NCBI RefSeq assembly: GCF_023091245.1
Contig: NZ_JAHWXN010000001.1
Span: 2,294,001 to 2,358,000 of the forward strand
Source of the DNA: Microbacterium croceum
GTDB taxonomy: Bacteria > Actinomycetota > Actinomycetes > Actinomycetales > Microbacteriaceae
Length of the DNA stretch: 64,000 bases
Reading direction: 5' to 3'
The translations under genes and the position numbers were made by a program. A model generated the notes under the pieces. It worked only from the letters and a program-made list of their open reading frames with translations, did not search any database and was not told the DNA's origin. Shown in pieces: positions 16,546-25,729 of this stretch. The number at the start of each line of letters is the position of its first letter. Within the stretch, counting starts at the first letter, position 1.

Positions 16546-18060
16546 TCACTTCACGTCGTCGTCGACCCAATCCATGGACTTCGTGACGGCCTTGCGCCAC
16601 AGCCGGAGCTGACGGTCGCGCTCGGCGTCTTCCATCGACGGCTCCCAGCGCTTGTCTTCCTGCCAGTTGGCGGACAGGTCGTCGAGACCGTTCCAGAAGC
16701 CGACGGCGAGTCCGGCTGCGTACGCGGCGCCGAGTGCGGTGGTCTCCGCGACCACCGGACGAACGACCGGGACGCCGAGGACATCGGCCTGGAACTGCAT
16801 GAGCGCGTCGTTGGCGACCATGCCGCCGTCGACCTTGAGCTCGGTGAGGTCCACGCCGGCGTCCGCGTTGACGGCATCCAGCACGTCACGCGTCTGGAAG
16901 GCGACCGCCTCGAGTGCTGCGCGAGCGATGTGATTCTTGTTCGCGTAGCGGGTGAGGCCCACGATCGCTCCGCGGGCGTCAGGACGCCAGTACGGAGCAA
17001 ACAGACCGGAGAACGCGGGGACGATGTAGACGCCACCGTTGTCCTCGACCTTGTCGGCCAGCTCCTCGACCTCGGGGGCGGAGGAGATGATGCCGAGCTG
17101 GTCGCGCAGCCACTGGATCAACGATCCCGTGACGGCGATCGAACCTTCGAGCGCATAGTGCGTGGGCTGGTCGCCGAGCTTGTAGCCGACGGTCGTGAGC
17201 AGCCCGTTCTTCGAGTGCACGACCTCTTCGCCCGTGTTGAAGATCAGGAAGCAGCCGGTGCCGTAGGTGTTCTTGCTCTCGCCCTTCTGGAAAGCCGCCT
17301 GACCGAACGTCGCGGCCTGCTGGTCGCCCAGGATGCCCGCGATCGGCGTCTCACGCAACAGCGAGGAGTCCTCCGCTGCGCCGTAGACCTCGGAGGAGGA
17401 GCGGATCTCCGGCATCATCGATCGCGGCACGCCGAACGCCTCGAGGATGTCGTCGCGCCACTCCAGCGTCTCGAGGTCCATGAACATCGTGCGCGATGCG
17501 TTGGTGACATCCGTCACGTGCACACCGCCGTCGACGCCACCGGTGAGGTTCCACAGCACCCAGCTGTCGGTGGTGCCGAAGATCAGGTCTCCGGCGTCGG
17601 CCTTCTCACGCGCTCCGTCGACGTTCTCCAGGATCCACGCGATCTTGGTGCCCGAGAAGTACGTCGCCAGCGGGAGGCCGACGATCGGCTTGAACCGCTC
17701 CACGCCGCCGTCCGCAGCCAGGCGGTCCACGATGTCCTGCGTCCGTGTGTCCTGCCAGACGATGGCATTGTAGGCGGGCTTGCCGGTCGTCTTGTCCCAG
17801 ACCACCGCGGTCTCGCGCTGGTTGGTGATGCCGACCGCGGCGATGTCATGACGGGTCAGGTCGGCACGGCTCAGCGCCAGACCGATGACCTCCTGCACGT
17901 TGCGCCAGATCTCGGATGCATCGTGCTCAACCCAGCCGGCCTTCGGCAGGATCTGCTCGTGCTCCTTCTGGCCCGTCGCGATGATGCTCCCCTTCTTGTC
18001 GAAGATGATCGCGCGGCTCGAGGTCGTTCCCTGGTCGATGGCGAGGATGTAGTCAGCCAT
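16546..18060 (-). CDS. glpK: Glycerol kinase, 504 aa
   Basis: GlpK phosphorylates glycerol to glycerol-3-phosphate. The FGGY-family phosphate loop DQGTTSSR is at the N-terminus. The FGGY signature region reads [16 protein letters not shown] and the second ATP-binding motif [16 protein letters not shown]. Length is typical. A strong AAAGGAG Shine-Dalgarno sits seven bases before the ATG. It is the last gene of the glpD-glpF-glpK cluster, 28 bp after glpF. The transcript ends at the hairpin shared with lysR. Confidence 0.97.
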   Translation of the reverse strand: MADYILAIDQGTTSSRAIIFDKKGSIIATGQKEHEQILPKAGWVEHDASEIWRNVQEVIGLALSRADLTRHDIAAVGITNQRETAVVWDKTTGKPAYNAIVWQDTRTQDIVDRLAADGGVERFKPIVGLPLATYFSGTKIAWILENVDGAREKADAGDLIFGTTDSWVLWNLTGGVDGGVHVTDVTNASRTMFMDLETLEWRDDILEAFGVPRSMMPEIRSSSEVYGAAEDSSLLRETPIAGILGDQQAATFGQAAFQKGESKNTYGTGCFLIFNTGEEVVHSKNGLLTTVGYKLGDQPTHYALEGSIAVTGSLIQWLRDQLGIISSAPEVEELADKVEDNGGVYIVPAFSGLFAPYWRPDARGAIVGLTRYANKNHIARAALEAVAFQTRDVLDAVNADAGVDLTELKVDGGMVANDALMQFQADVLGVPVVRPVVAETTALGAAYAAGLAVGFWNGLDDLSANWQEDKRWEPSMEDAERDRQLRLWRKAVTKSMDWVDDDVK

Positions 18061-18088
18061 GTGTTTTCTCCTTTGAATTCAGGTGGGG

Positions 18089-18841
18089 TCAGGCGAGGTG
18101 GAGCAGGACGGGCGCTGCGACTGCAGCGATCGCTCCACCGATGAGCGGACCGACGACCGGAACCCACGAGTAGGACCAGTCGCTCGAGCCCTTGCCCTTG
18201 ATGGGGAGGATCGCGTGTGCGATACGCGGGCCGAGGTCACGGGCGGGGTTGATCGCGTAGCCGGTCGGGCCACCGAGCGATGCACCGATCGCGACGACGA
18301 GCAGGGCGACAGGCAGTGCGGTGAGCGGTCCGAGGCCTCCGGGCGTACCCACCGAGATGTCGCCGTAGTCGGCGAACGCGAGGATCACGAACACCAGCAC
18401 GAACGTGCCGATGATCTCCGTGACGAGGTTCCAGCCGTAGGAGCGGATCGCCGGGCCGGTCGAGAAGACGCCGAGCTTGTTCGCTGCCTCGGGCTCCTCG
18501 TCGAAGTGCTGCTTGTACGCGAGCCACACCACGATGGCGCCGATGATGGCGCCGAGGAGCTCGGCACCGGTGGCGACCAGGAACATCGTGAAGGTGATCG
18601 TGCCGGAGATCAGCAGGCCCACGCCCACGGCGGGGTTCAGGATCGCGCCGGAGTAGGCGGACACCAGAACACCGGCGAAGACCGCGAGGCCCCATCCCCA
18701 GTTGACCATCAGGAAGCCGCCACCGAAGCCCTTGTTCTTCGCCAGGGCGACGTTGGCGACCACGCCACATCCGAGCAGGATGAGCATCGCTGTGCCCACC
18801 AACTCCGAGAGGAAGTAGAGACCGAGATTGACATCAGCCAT
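18089..18841 (-). CDS. glpF: Glycerol uptake facilitator (aquaglyceroporin), 250 aa
   Basis: This MIP-family channel has six helices and the two pore half-helices. The first NPA box is ILNPAVG and the second reads INPARD with Asp after Arg, as in glycerol facilitators. It lets glycerol diffuse in, where GlpK traps it as the phosphate. It lies between glpD and glpK on the same strand. The 92-bp gap to glpD contains inverted repeats. Confidence 0.94.
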   Translation of the reverse strand: MADVNLGLYFLSELVGTAMLILLGCGVVANVALAKNKGFGGGFLMVNWGWGLAVFAGVLVSAYSGAILNPAVGVGLLISGTITFTMFLVATGAELLGAIIGAIVVWLAYKQHFDEEPEAANKLGVFSTGPAIRSYGWNLVTEIIGTFVLVFVILAFADYGDISVGTPGGLGPLTALPVALLVVAIGASLGGPTGYAINPARDLGPRIAHAILPIKGKGSSDWSYSWVPVVGPLIGGAIAAVAAPVLLHLA

Positions 18842-18864
18842 GTCTTCATTGACCTTTCATGTGG

Positions 18865-18886
18865 GTCACGGCCCCTCTGCCGTGAC
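18865..18886 (-). promoter_or_regulatory. Hairpin or operator between glpD and glpF
   Basis: GTCACGGC and GCCGTGAC form perfect 8-bp arms around a 6-base loop. An overlapping TGACC (18850-18854) and GGTCA (18864-18868) pair also exists. It could be a partial terminator that lowers glpFK readthrough, an RNA processing site, or a regulator-binding site. Confidence 0.4.
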
Positions 18887-18933
18887 ACCGGGATGGGAGA
18901 GCGTCGCAAGGAGGGCGACGGTCGGAGGTCTCG

Positions 18934-20643
18934 TCAGCCGCGGGTGCGCGACGAGATATGGAGTCCATGCCTTTCGTTCAGCAGCTCACGGGTCTGCTCG
19001 AGTTCGGCATCGTGTCGCGCACGATCCCAGCCCAGCAACGGCGCGAGCGCATCGGCGATCTCATCGATGACCACTGCATCGGCGTGGCCGGTGAATGCGA
19101 TGCTCGTGCGGCGCAGGATGACGTCCTGCAGACGCGCGACCATCTCGTTGTTCACCATCCACCCGAGCTCGCGCGTCGAGAGGTCGCCGCCGGCGAGAGG
19201 GGCATCCGTGCCCTCCTCGACGTATTCCCAGACCTGCGCGGCGCGGGTGCCATAGCGCGCGAGCAGCTTCTCGGCGCGGTCGCCGGCGCCGGGGAGGTAC
19301 TCCTGGATCCAGATGCGCTTCGCCTTCTCGGTGCGCGGGAAGTCACGCCCGCCGCCGATAGCTCGACCCGCGGTGGAGACCGTCCGGGTGCGGTGGATGA
19401 GTCCGAGCACCACGTCGGAGAGCGACTCGCCGAGAGCGCGGAACGTGGTCCACTTGCCGCCGACGAGGCTGACCAGCGGTACAGAGCCGCTCTCATCGAC
19501 CTCGATGCGGTAGTCGCGCGACACGAAGCCGGGCGCCGTGTCCTCGTGGCGGGGGAGCGGGCGGATGCCGGAGAACCGGTACACGATCTGATCGCGGTTC
19601 ACGTCGATCTGCGGGAACACGTGGTGGATGAGGTCGAAGAAGTAGTCGACCTCCTCCTCGGTGCACACCGCGACCTCGCGGGGGTCCGCGTCGATGTCGG
19701 TCGTGCCGACGAGCACGCGGCCCTTCAACGGGTAGATGAGCACGATGCGGCCGTCGGAGTGCTCGAAGAAGATCTCCCGGCCTCGCGTCGCCTCGAGCAG
19801 CTCGGGGTGGTCCAGCACGATGTGCGAACCCTTCGTGCCGCCCATGAAGCGGGTGTCGGTGCCGAGCGCGACGTTCGTCAGGTCCGTCCACGGGCCCGAG
19901 GTGTTGACGACCACGTCTGCTGCGACTGCGAACTCCGTGCCGCTCTCGCGATCGCGGAGGATCACGGTGTCGCCCTCGCGACCGATCGCCTCGACGTAGT
20001 TCAGCGCCTGGGCTGCCGGGTGGGCGGCGAGGCCGTCCTTGAGCACGTCCAGGGCGAGACGCTCGGGGTCGTGCATGGAGGCGTCGTAGTACGTCGCGGT
20101 GTACTTGATGTTCGGGTCGAGGGAGGGGAGCTCTGCGAGCGAACGCTTGCGTCCGAGGAAGCGGTGCCGGGGGACACTGCCGCCGTCGCGGGAGAACGTG
20201 TCGTAGATCGTCAGGCCGATCTTGATCAAGAAGGCACCGCGCTCCTGCGGCTTGCCGCTGCGGTGCGTCAGGAAGCGGAGGGGAGCGGAGAGGATCCCCG
20301 AGAACGTCGAGTAGATCGGGATCGTCGTCTGCAGCGGCTTGACATAGTGGGGGGCGATCTTGAGCAAGCCGTTGCGCTCTTCCACAGACTCGCGCACAAG
20401 ACGGAACTCGCCGTTCTCGAGATACCGGATGCCGCCGTGGATCATGTGGCTCGACGCGGAGGATGCGCCGGAGGCGAAGTCGCCGCGTTCGACGAGGAGA
20501 ACATCGACTCCTTGCAGTGCCAGATCACGGAATGCGGAGATGCCGTTGATCCCGCCACCGATGAGAAGGACGCTCGTGCGTCCGGATTCACGGACTGCGC
20601 GTACCTCAGCGCGTTCCGCTGACGAGTGCGTCGACTCGATCAT
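18934..20643 (-). CDS. glpD: Glycerol-3-phosphate dehydrogenase (FAD), 569 aa
   Basis: GlpD oxidises glycerol-3-phosphate to dihydroxyacetone phosphate and feeds electrons to the respiratory chain. The FAD dinucleotide fold is at the start (LLIGGGINGISAFRDLALQG), followed by the family stretch SSASSHMIHGGIRYLE and the DAO C-terminal domain. I chose the ATG at 20643; the frame is open upstream to 20721 but overlaps the regulator's operator region. It diverges from a SorC-family regulator and leads the glpDFK cluster. Confidence 0.95.
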   Translation of the reverse strand: MIESTHSSAERAEVRAVRESGRTSVLLIGGGINGISAFRDLALQGVDVLLVERGDFASGASSASSHMIHGGIRYLENGEFRLVRESVEERNGLLKIAPHYVKPLQTTIPIYSTFSGILSAPLRFLTHRSGKPQERGAFLIKIGLTIYDTFSRDGGSVPRHRFLGRKRSLAELPSLDPNIKYTATYYDASMHDPERLALDVLKDGLAAHPAAQALNYVEAIGREGDTVILRDRESGTEFAVAADVVVNTSGPWTDLTNVALGTDTRFMGGTKGSHIVLDHPELLEATRGREIFFEHSDGRIVLIYPLKGRVLVGTTDIDADPREVAVCTEEEVDYFFDLIHHVFPQIDVNRDQIVYRFSGIRPLPRHEDTAPGFVSRDYRIEVDESGSVPLVSLVGGKWTTFRALGESLSDVVLGLIHRTRTVSTAGRAIGGGRDFPRTEKAKRIWIQEYLPGAGDRAEKLLARYGTRAAQVWEYVEEGTDAPLAGGDLSTRELGWMVNNEMVARLQDVILRRTSIAFTGHADAVVIDEIADALAPLLGWDRARHDAELEQTRELLNERHGLHISSRTRG

Positions 20644-20671
20644 CTTCGACCCCTTTTCCTTGCTTGCCCCC

Positions 20672-20700
20672 AGCATCGACCCGCGGAACGCTGCGCGCAA
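20672..20700 (-). promoter_or_regulatory. Promoter for glpD
   Basis: On the minus strand, TTGCGC (20700-20695) and GATGCT (20677-20672) have a 17-bp spacer. The predicted start leaves a leader of about 20 bases. The palindrome at 20707-20720 sits just upstream of the -35 box. Confidence 0.45.
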
Positions 20701-20706
20701 GTCCAG

Positions 20707-20720
20707 TGCACATATGTGCA
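20707..20720. promoter_or_regulatory. Perfect 14-bp palindrome TGCACATATGTGCA, candidate operator
   Basis: The palindrome lies midway between the glpD start and the SorC-type regulator start. It is perfectly symmetric and placed next to the glpD -35 box. It is the best candidate for the binding site of the divergently encoded regulator. Confidence 0.55.
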
Positions 20721-20744
20721 AGGATCGAGGGTGAGGAGGAACTC

Positions 20745-21716
20745 ATGGCCGACCCCGGCGCGCAATCCCGCGATTCCAAGCTGATCGCCGCGCTCACCGC
20801 AGCGCAGCTGTACTACATGCAGGACAAGACCATGGAGGTGATCGCCCAGGAGCTGGGCACCTCGCGCTCATCCGTATCTCGGCTGCTGACCTTCGCGCGG
20901 GCAAGCGGACTGGTCGACATCAGAATCAACTCACCGCTCGAGCGGCTGGGGATCCTCGAGCAGCGGATCCGCGACCGTCATCGTGTCGCCGCGCACGTGG
21001 TCCCGATGTCGGAGATCGTGAGCGAGGTCGAGCGCCTGGAACGCGTCGCTCTGACGGCGGGGCGGCTGCTCTCGCAGTTCGTGGATTCGAACATGATCAT
21101 CGGCGTCGCCTGGGGGTCGACCATCAGCGCGGTCAGTAGAGGGCTGACGCAGAAGGAAACCCACAACACGACTTTCGTTCAACTCAACGGCGCCGGGAAC
21201 ACGCAGACCAGTGGTGTCGAGTACTCCAGCGACATCCTGCAGCGATTCGGCAGTGCGTTCGGCGCGCAGGTGCAGCAGTTCCCCGTGCCGGCGTTCTTCG
21301 ATGACCCCGCGACGCGCGAGGCGATGTGGCGGGAGCGCAGCACGCGTCGGGTGCTCGACCTGCAGGCGAAGATGGACATCGCCGTGTTCAGCCTGGGCTC
21401 GCCCGCCGCCGAGGTGCCGAGCCGTGTCTACGTGGGTGGATACCTCGGTCGCGACGACTACCGGAGTCTGCGCGAAGACCATGCGATCGGTGATGTGGCA
21501 ACGGTGTTCTTCCGCTCGGACGGGTCCTGGCGCGACATCCGGGTGAATGCGCGGGCGACAGGCCCCGGCCTGGACCGCCTGCGTCGGGTTCCTCGTCGGG
21601 TGTGCGTGGTCTCCGGTATCCCCAAGCTCGTGAGCCTGCGCGCCGCTATCGCTGCCGACCTCATCACCGACGTCGTGCTCGACGAAGGTCTTGCGCGACA
21701 GCTCGTCGAGGACTGA
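20745..21716 (+). CDS. SorC/DeoR-type sugar-binding transcriptional regulator, 323 aa
   Basis: The N-terminal helix-turn-helix (about 10-60: YYMQDKTMEVIAQELGTSRSSVSRLL) is followed by the SorC effector domain, an isomerase-like fold that senses phosphosugars (GVAWGSTISAVSRGL near 125). A GAGGAGGA Shine-Dalgarno fixes the ATG at 20745. The divergence from glpD suggests it controls glycerol catabolism, with glycerol-3-phosphate or a related phosphate as effector; that is inference. It is not a classical DeoR-type GlpR. Confidence 0.9.
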   Translation: MADPGAQSRDSKLIAALTAAQLYYMQDKTMEVIAQELGTSRSSVSRLLTFARASGLVDIRINSPLERLGILEQRIRDRHRVAAHVVPMSEIVSEVERLERVALTAGRLLSQFVDSNMIIGVAWGSTISAVSRGLTQKETHNTTFVQLNGAGNTQTSGVEYSSDILQRFGSAFGAQVQQFPVPAFFDDPATREAMWRERSTRRVLDLQAKMDIAVFSLGSPAAEVPSRVYVGGYLGRDDYRSLREDHAIGDVATVFFRSDGSWRDIRVNARATGPGLDRLRRVPRRVCVVSGIPKLVSLRAAIAADLITDVVLDEGLARQLVED

Positions 21717-21729
21717 CTCCTTGCGAGGC

Positions 21730-22881
21730 TCATGGTTCGTCGATCGACGACTCCGGCCCCGATCGGAATTCACGGATCAGATGCCGCACGACCTCTCCCA
21801 GATCGCCGTCGGATGCTTCGGCGACGGCGATCTGACGCGCGTGGCTGGCACCTTCGTCGAGGATCGTGTGCAGGCTGGCGAACTCTCTCGAACACCCGAG
21901 CTCGACGGCGACGGCTGCGAGGTCGTCGATGGTCTGTGCGAGATGGTCGCGCACGGGAAGCTGGGTTCCTTCGGCATCCACGATCACGCGCGCATCCAGC
22001 CCATAGCGGGCGGCGCGCCACTTGTTCTCACGGTGGAACCAGGCGGGCATCTGAGGAAGGCTCCGTCCCTCGTCGAGTGCGCGTGAGAAATGCTCCACCA
22101 GCACCTGGACGAGCGAGGCGATCGCGGCGAGCTCGGGGAGAGTGGAGACGCCATCGCACGCGCGCACCTCGATCGTGCCCCATCGAGGGGCCGGTCGGAT
22201 GTCCCAGCGCACTTCTGACGCATCGGCCATGACACCCGTGCGCACCATGTCCTCCAGATAGGACTCGAACTGGGTCCAATCCTGCAGGGGCCATGGCAGG
22301 CCCGCAGTCGGAAGCTGTTGGAACACGAGAGCGCGGTTGGATGCGTAGCCCGTGCGTTCGCCCGCCCAGAACGGACTGGAGGCGGCGATCGACTGGAGAT
22401 GCGGAAGGAAGCAGGTGAGCGCGTTGATGAGAGGGAACACCTTATGCTGGTCCTCGACGCCGATGTGGACGTGGATACCCCAGATCATCATGTTGCGTCC
22501 CCACCACTGGGTCCGCTCGATCAGCGTGTGGTAGCGCGTCTTGTCGGTCACCTGCTGGTCGTACCACTGCGCGAAGGGATGGCTTCCCGCCGAGAGGAGT
22601 TCGATACCCGCGGGATCCGTGGCAGATCTGACCGCGGCGATCGCCTGAGCGATGTCGTCCACCGCCTGGGCTACGGAGTCGCCGATGCCGCTGGTGACCT
22701 CGATCGTGTTGGTGAGCAGCTCACCCGTGACGGTGTGGCGCTCATCAGCGCTCTCCGCCTCGAGTGCGGCCAGCAGCTCCGGGGCGCGTCCTACGAGGTC
22801 ACCGCTCTCCGGATCGGCGAGCATGATCTCCCATTCCAGTCCGACGGTGGAGCGGGCCGAAGGCGCGAAATCGAGCGTCAC
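21730..22881 (-). CDS. Carboxylate-amine ligase, YbdK type (glutamate-cysteine ligase family 2), 383 aa
   Basis: The protein begins TLDFAPSARSTVGLEWEIM and has GIHVHIGVED and NKWRAARYGLDA, all typical of GCS2/YbdK enzymes. These form gamma-glutamyl or similar amide bonds using ATP. Actinobacteria usually make mycothiol rather than glutathione, so glutamate-cysteine ligation is not certain. Two GTG starts are possible; I prefer 22881, because a CAGACT box lies exactly six bases before it. The gene converges on the SorC regulator with 13 bp between. Confidence 0.85.
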   Translation of the reverse strand: MTLDFAPSARSTVGLEWEIMLADPESGDLVGRAPELLAALEAESADERHTVTGELLTNTIEVTSGIGDSVAQAVDDIAQAIAAVRSATDPAGIELLSAGSHPFAQWYDQQVTDKTRYHTLIERTQWWGRNMMIWGIHVHIGVEDQHKVFPLINALTCFLPHLQSIAASSPFWAGERTGYASNRALVFQQLPTAGLPWPLQDWTQFESYLEDMVRTGVMADASEVRWDIRPAPRWGTIEVRACDGVSTLPELAAIASLVQVLVEHFSRALDEGRSLPQMPAWFHRENKWRAARYGLDARVIVDAEGTQLPVRDHLAQTIDDLAAVAVELGCSREFASLHTILDEGASHARQIAVAEASDGDLGEVVRHLIREFRSGPESSIDEP

Positions 22882-22887
22882 GTGCAC

Positions 22888-22893
22888 AGTCTG
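22888..22893 (-). promoter_or_regulatory. Leaderless-type box CAGACT for the YbdK-like gene
   Basis: On the minus strand CAGACT is followed by six bases (gtgcac) and then the GTG at 22881. The same CAGACT abuts the alternative GTG at 22887, which makes that codon an unlikely start. Confidence 0.45.
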
Positions 22894-22959
22894 ACACGCA
22901 GAACGACGGTCGCCGCAACACCCGTGTCGCCGCGTTTCGCTCCTGACGCTCCGATCTGG

Positions 22960-22965
22960 CAGAAT
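22960..22965 (+). promoter_or_regulatory. -10 box CAGAAT for rpsP operon
   Basis: TGGCAGAATAGA is an extended -10 region, nearly the same as that of rplS. Transcription from here would give a leader of about 118 bases before rpsP. The -35 region is weak (TTTCGC at 22935, 19-bp spacer). Confidence 0.45.
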
Positions 22966-23090
22966 AGAAGGTCGGACGACCTGCTCGACCCTCTATCCAG
23001 CTATCGTCCTCACCTTTTGAGCTTCCGCCGGGTGTGCACCCCACTCTCCAGGCGATCAGTTCGTTTCCTTCCACACCATTCAGGAGAATC

Positions 23091-23519
23091 GTGGCTGTCA
23101 AGATTCGTCTCAAGCGCCTGGGCAAGATCCGTGCGCCGTACTACCGCATCGTCGTTGCTGACTCGAAGACCAAGCGCGATGGTCGCGTGATCGAAGAGAT
23201 CGGCAAGTACCACCCCACCGAGGAGCCCTCCTTCATCGAGGTCGACTCCGAGCGGGCTCAGTACTGGCTTTCCGTCGGCGCTCAGCCGACCGAGCAGGTC
23301 GCCGCGATCCTCAAGATCACGGGTGACTGGGGCAAGTTCAAGGGCGACAAGGACGCGAAGTCCACGCTCAAGGTCAAGGAGCCCAAGGTTCCGTTCGAGA
23401 TCGACGCTGCCAAGAAGTCCGTCGTGAAGCCCAAGGCCGAGAAGAAGGTGGAGGCCCCCGCTGAGGAGGCTCCCGCCGCTGCCGAGGCCGACGCGGCTCC
23501 CGCCGCCGACGCAGAGTAA
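23091..23519 (+). CDS. rpsP: 30S ribosomal protein S16, 142 aa
   Basis: The start is GTG with CAGGAG upstream and the N-terminus is [20 protein letters not shown]. The S16 core covers about residues 1-85. A C-terminal extension of about 50 residues is rich in Lys and then Ala/Glu ([19 protein letters not shown]), common in high-GC actinobacteria. S16 helps 30S assembly. It heads the conserved cluster rpsP-khpA-rimM-trmD, which joins ribosome assembly factors and a tRNA methylase. Confidence 0.97.
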   Translation: MAVKIRLKRLGKIRAPYYRIVVADSKTKRDGRVIEEIGKYHPTEEPSFIEVDSERAQYWLSVGAQPTEQVAAILKITGDWGKFKGDKDAKSTLKVKEPKVPFEIDAAKKSVVKPKAEKKVEAPAEEAPAAAEADAAPAADAE

Positions 23520-23525
23520 TCCGTC

Positions 23526-23756
23526 GTGCTCGCCGCCGCGCTCGAACACATCGTCAAGGGGATCGTCGATCACCCTGAGGATGTCAGCGTCAACGAATCC
23601 ACGTCGCCGCGAGGCGATCTCCTCGAGGTGCGTGTGCACCCCGATGACCGTGGTCGTGTGATCGGGCGCGGCGGCCGCACCGCGAAGGCGCTGCGTACGC
23701 TCATCACCGCATTGGCCGATGGGCGTCGCGTCCGCGTCGATGTCGCGGACGACTGA
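23526..23756 (+). CDS. khpA: KH-domain RNA-binding protein KhpA, 76 aa
   Basis: A single type-II KH domain contains the GxxG loop in RVIGRGGRTAKALRTLI. KhpA, with a KhpB partner, binds structured RNA and small RNAs; its position between rpsP and rimM is highly conserved. It starts with GTG six bases after the rpsP stop. rimM begins two bases after its own stop. Confidence 0.93.
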   Translation: MLAAALEHIVKGIVDHPEDVSVNESTSPRGDLLEVRVHPDDRGRVIGRGGRTAKALRTLITALADGRRVRVDVADD

Positions 23757-23757
23757 C

Positions 23758-24357
23758 GTGGCGTCGCAGGACAGAAACCAGAGCAAGAACCAGCTGCGCG
23801 TCGGGCGCCTCGTCAAGGCTCATGGCCTCAAGGGCGGGCTCAAGGTGGAGCTGTACACGGACAACCCGGAGCGACGCTTTCAGACTGGCGCCGCGTTCAC
23901 GTTGCAGGTGCCGGAGGCATCTCCGTGGCATGGGAAAGAGATCACCATCCGCGAGTACCGCGTGATGAATGGCAGCCCTGTGGTGTTCTTCGACGACGTC
24001 GAGGATCGCACCGCTGCTGAGAGCCTCGTGCGAGGCATCCTCTGGATCGATCAGGATGTCGACGAGGTCGAGGACAACGCGTGGTTCGACCACCAGCTCG
24101 TCGGTCTCGAGGTCGTCCGTGACGGCGTCGTCGTCGGACGGGTCGCCAGGATCGAGCATTTCCCGGCCCAGGATCTCCTGATCGTGAAAGCGGGCGACCG
24201 CGAGATCATGGTCCCCTTCGTCGAGGCGATCGTCCCGTCCGTCGACGTGGAGAAGGGACAGGTCATCGTCACGCCGCCGGCCGGACTCTTCGAAGAACTC
24301 CCGGATGCATCGGATGCCGAGGCTGCGCCAAGCTCGGACGCCGACGCTGCCGAGTGA
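23758..24357 (+). CDS. rimM: Ribosome maturation factor RimM, 199 aa
   Basis: The N-terminal RimM barrel (LRVGRLVKAHGLKGGLKVELYT) and C-terminal PRC barrel (WFDHQLVGLEVV to FEELPDA) are present. RimM binds S19 and promotes 16S head maturation. An acidic Ala/Asp tail of about 20 residues ends the protein. The GTG start at 23758 lies directly after khpA, so translation is coupled. The frame is open further upstream inside khpA but is not RimM-like there. Confidence 0.95.
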   Translation: MASQDRNQSKNQLRVGRLVKAHGLKGGLKVELYTDNPERRFQTGAAFTLQVPEASPWHGKEITIREYRVMNGSPVVFFDDVEDRTAAESLVRGILWIDQDVDEVEDNAWFDHQLVGLEVVRDGVVVGRVARIEHFPAQDLLIVKAGDREIMVPFVEAIVPSVDVEKGQVIVTPPAGLFEELPDASDAEAAPSSDADAAE

Positions 24358-24364
24358 CCGCTGA

Positions 24365-24370
24365 TACGGT
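24365..24370 (+). promoter_or_regulatory. Leaderless -10 box TACGGT for trmD
   Basis: TACGGT is followed by six bases (tccccc) and then the GTG of trmD. This would allow an internal transcript starting at trmD, in addition to readthrough from rpsP. Confidence 0.5.
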
Positions 24371-24376
24371 TCCCCC

Positions 24377-25075
24377 GTGCGCATCGACGTCCTCTCCATC
24401 TTCCCGTCGTACTTCGACGGTCTGACGCTGTCGCTCCTGGGCAAGGCTCAGAGCTCAGGCATCCTCGATCTCCGGGTGCATGACCTGCGCGACTGGACGA
24501 GCGACCGGCATCGCACCGTCGACGACACCCCATACGGCGGCGGCGCCGGCATGGTGATGAAGCCGGAGCCGTGGGGGCTCGCTCTCGACGAGGTCAGCGC
24601 GCGGTCCGAGCGGCCGACGATCATCTTCCCCTCGCCGGCCGGCGAGGTGTTCACCCAGGCGACCGCACGCGACCTGTCGTCGCGCGAGCACCTCGTGTTC
24701 GGCTGCGGTCGCTACGAGGGCATCGACGAGCGCGTCTTCGACTACGCCGCCTCCCTCGGTGAGGTCCGACTGATCAGTCTCGGCGACTACGTGCTGAACG
24801 GGGGAGAAGTCGCGACGATGGCGATGATCGAAGCGATCGGGCGGCTCATCCCCGGGGTCGTCGGCAACCCCGAGAGCCTGGTCGAGGAGTCGCATGAGGA
24901 CGGGCTCCTGGAGTACCCGTCGTACACGAAGCCCTCACTGTGGCGCGAGCACGCCGTACCTGAGGTGCTTCTCAGTGGAAACCACGCCGCGATCGCCGCG
25001 TGGCGTCGCGAGCAGCAGCTCGAGCGCACCCGGAGGCGACGCCCCGACCTGCTCGCGCCCGACGAGTCGGCCTAG
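24377..25075 (+). CDS. trmD: tRNA (guanine-N1-)-methyltransferase (m1G37), 232 aa
   Basis: TrmD methylates G37 of tRNAs next to the anticodon and prevents frameshifting. It has the SPOUT trefoil knot with SAM-binding sequences [38 protein letters not shown] and [10 protein letters not shown]. Length is normal. The start is GTG with no Shine-Dalgarno. Its TAG stop overlaps the stop of the convergent histidine phosphatase (shared CTAG). Confidence 0.96.
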   Translation: MRIDVLSIFPSYFDGLTLSLLGKAQSSGILDLRVHDLRDWTSDRHRTVDDTPYGGGAGMVMKPEPWGLALDEVSARSERPTIIFPSPAGEVFTQATARDLSSREHLVFGCGRYEGIDERVFDYAASLGEVRLISLGDYVLNGGEVATMAMIEAIGRLIPGVVGNPESLVEESHEDGLLEYPSYTKPSLWREHAVPEVLLSGNHAAIAAWRREQQLERTRRRRPDLLAPDESA

Positions 25076-25665
25076 AGCACAGTCTCCACGCCTCGGTCGA
25101 GGCGGAGCACGACGCCGTGCGGGTGTCGCAGCGCGAGAGCGCCGGCTGCGTCGAGCCCGCGGAGTTCGGCGCGAAGCAGCCTGCCGATCATCTCGTGGCT
25201 GACAAGAAGCGGGGTTCCCGCGGACGCCCACCCGCAACTGGTCAGCGCCTTGCGCGCACGCGCACGGGCCTGCGCGTAACTCTCGCCCCCCGGAAACGCC
25301 CAGCCGTAGCGGTTTGCGGCGCGCTCCTCGCGAACGGTGGGGAACGCCCGATCGATCTCATCCCACGTCATCCCTGCGAGCTCGCCGTGGTGCACTTCGG
25401 CGAGCTCGGGCACCTCGACCACGTCGACGCCGAGGCGATCCGCGATGATGACCGCCGTGCGCAGCGCGCGCCCCAAGGGGCTCGAGCAGATGGTTCTCAC
25501 GTCTGTTCCGACCAGCCGTTCCGCGAGTGAACGGGCCTGCGCGATGCCCTCAGGGGTGAGCGGCGAGTCCAGCTGCCCCTGAAGCCGCCGTTCCTGGTTC
25601 CAGGTCGTCTGGCCGTGTCGCGCGAGGAACAGTCGCTCCGGCACGTGGCGGTCCTGGGGAATCAT
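25072..25665 (-). CDS. Histidine phosphatase family protein, 197 aa
   Basis: The phosphohistidine nucleophile motif is [10 protein letters not shown] near the N-terminus. The second catalytic histidine is in LLVSHEMIG, and [11 protein letters not shown] supplies the phosphate-binding arginine. Relatives include phosphoglycerate mutase-like phosphatases and CobC. The substrate is not evident. A CATCCT box sits six bases before the ATG at 25665. Confidence 0.9.
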   Translation of the reverse strand: MIPQDRHVPERLFLARHGQTTWNQERRLQGQLDSPLTPEGIAQARSLAERLVGTDVRTICSSPLGRALRTAVIIADRLGVDVVEVPELAEVHHGELAGMTWDEIDRAFPTVREERAANRYGWAFPGGESYAQARARARKALTSCGWASAGTPLLVSHEMIGRLLRAELRGLDAAGALALRHPHGVVLRLDRGVETVL

Positions 25666-25671
25666 GGACTC

Positions 25672-25677
25672 AGGATG
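25672..25677 (-). promoter_or_regulatory. Leaderless-type box CATCCT for the histidine phosphatase
   Basis: On the minus strand CATCCT is followed by six bases (gagtcc) and then ATG. No Shine-Dalgarno is present. Confidence 0.4.
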
Positions 25678-25729
25678 GCACAGGCGCGCGAAAGCGTCCC
25701 GTCCCCATCCGACAGGTCGCGGTGATCCG

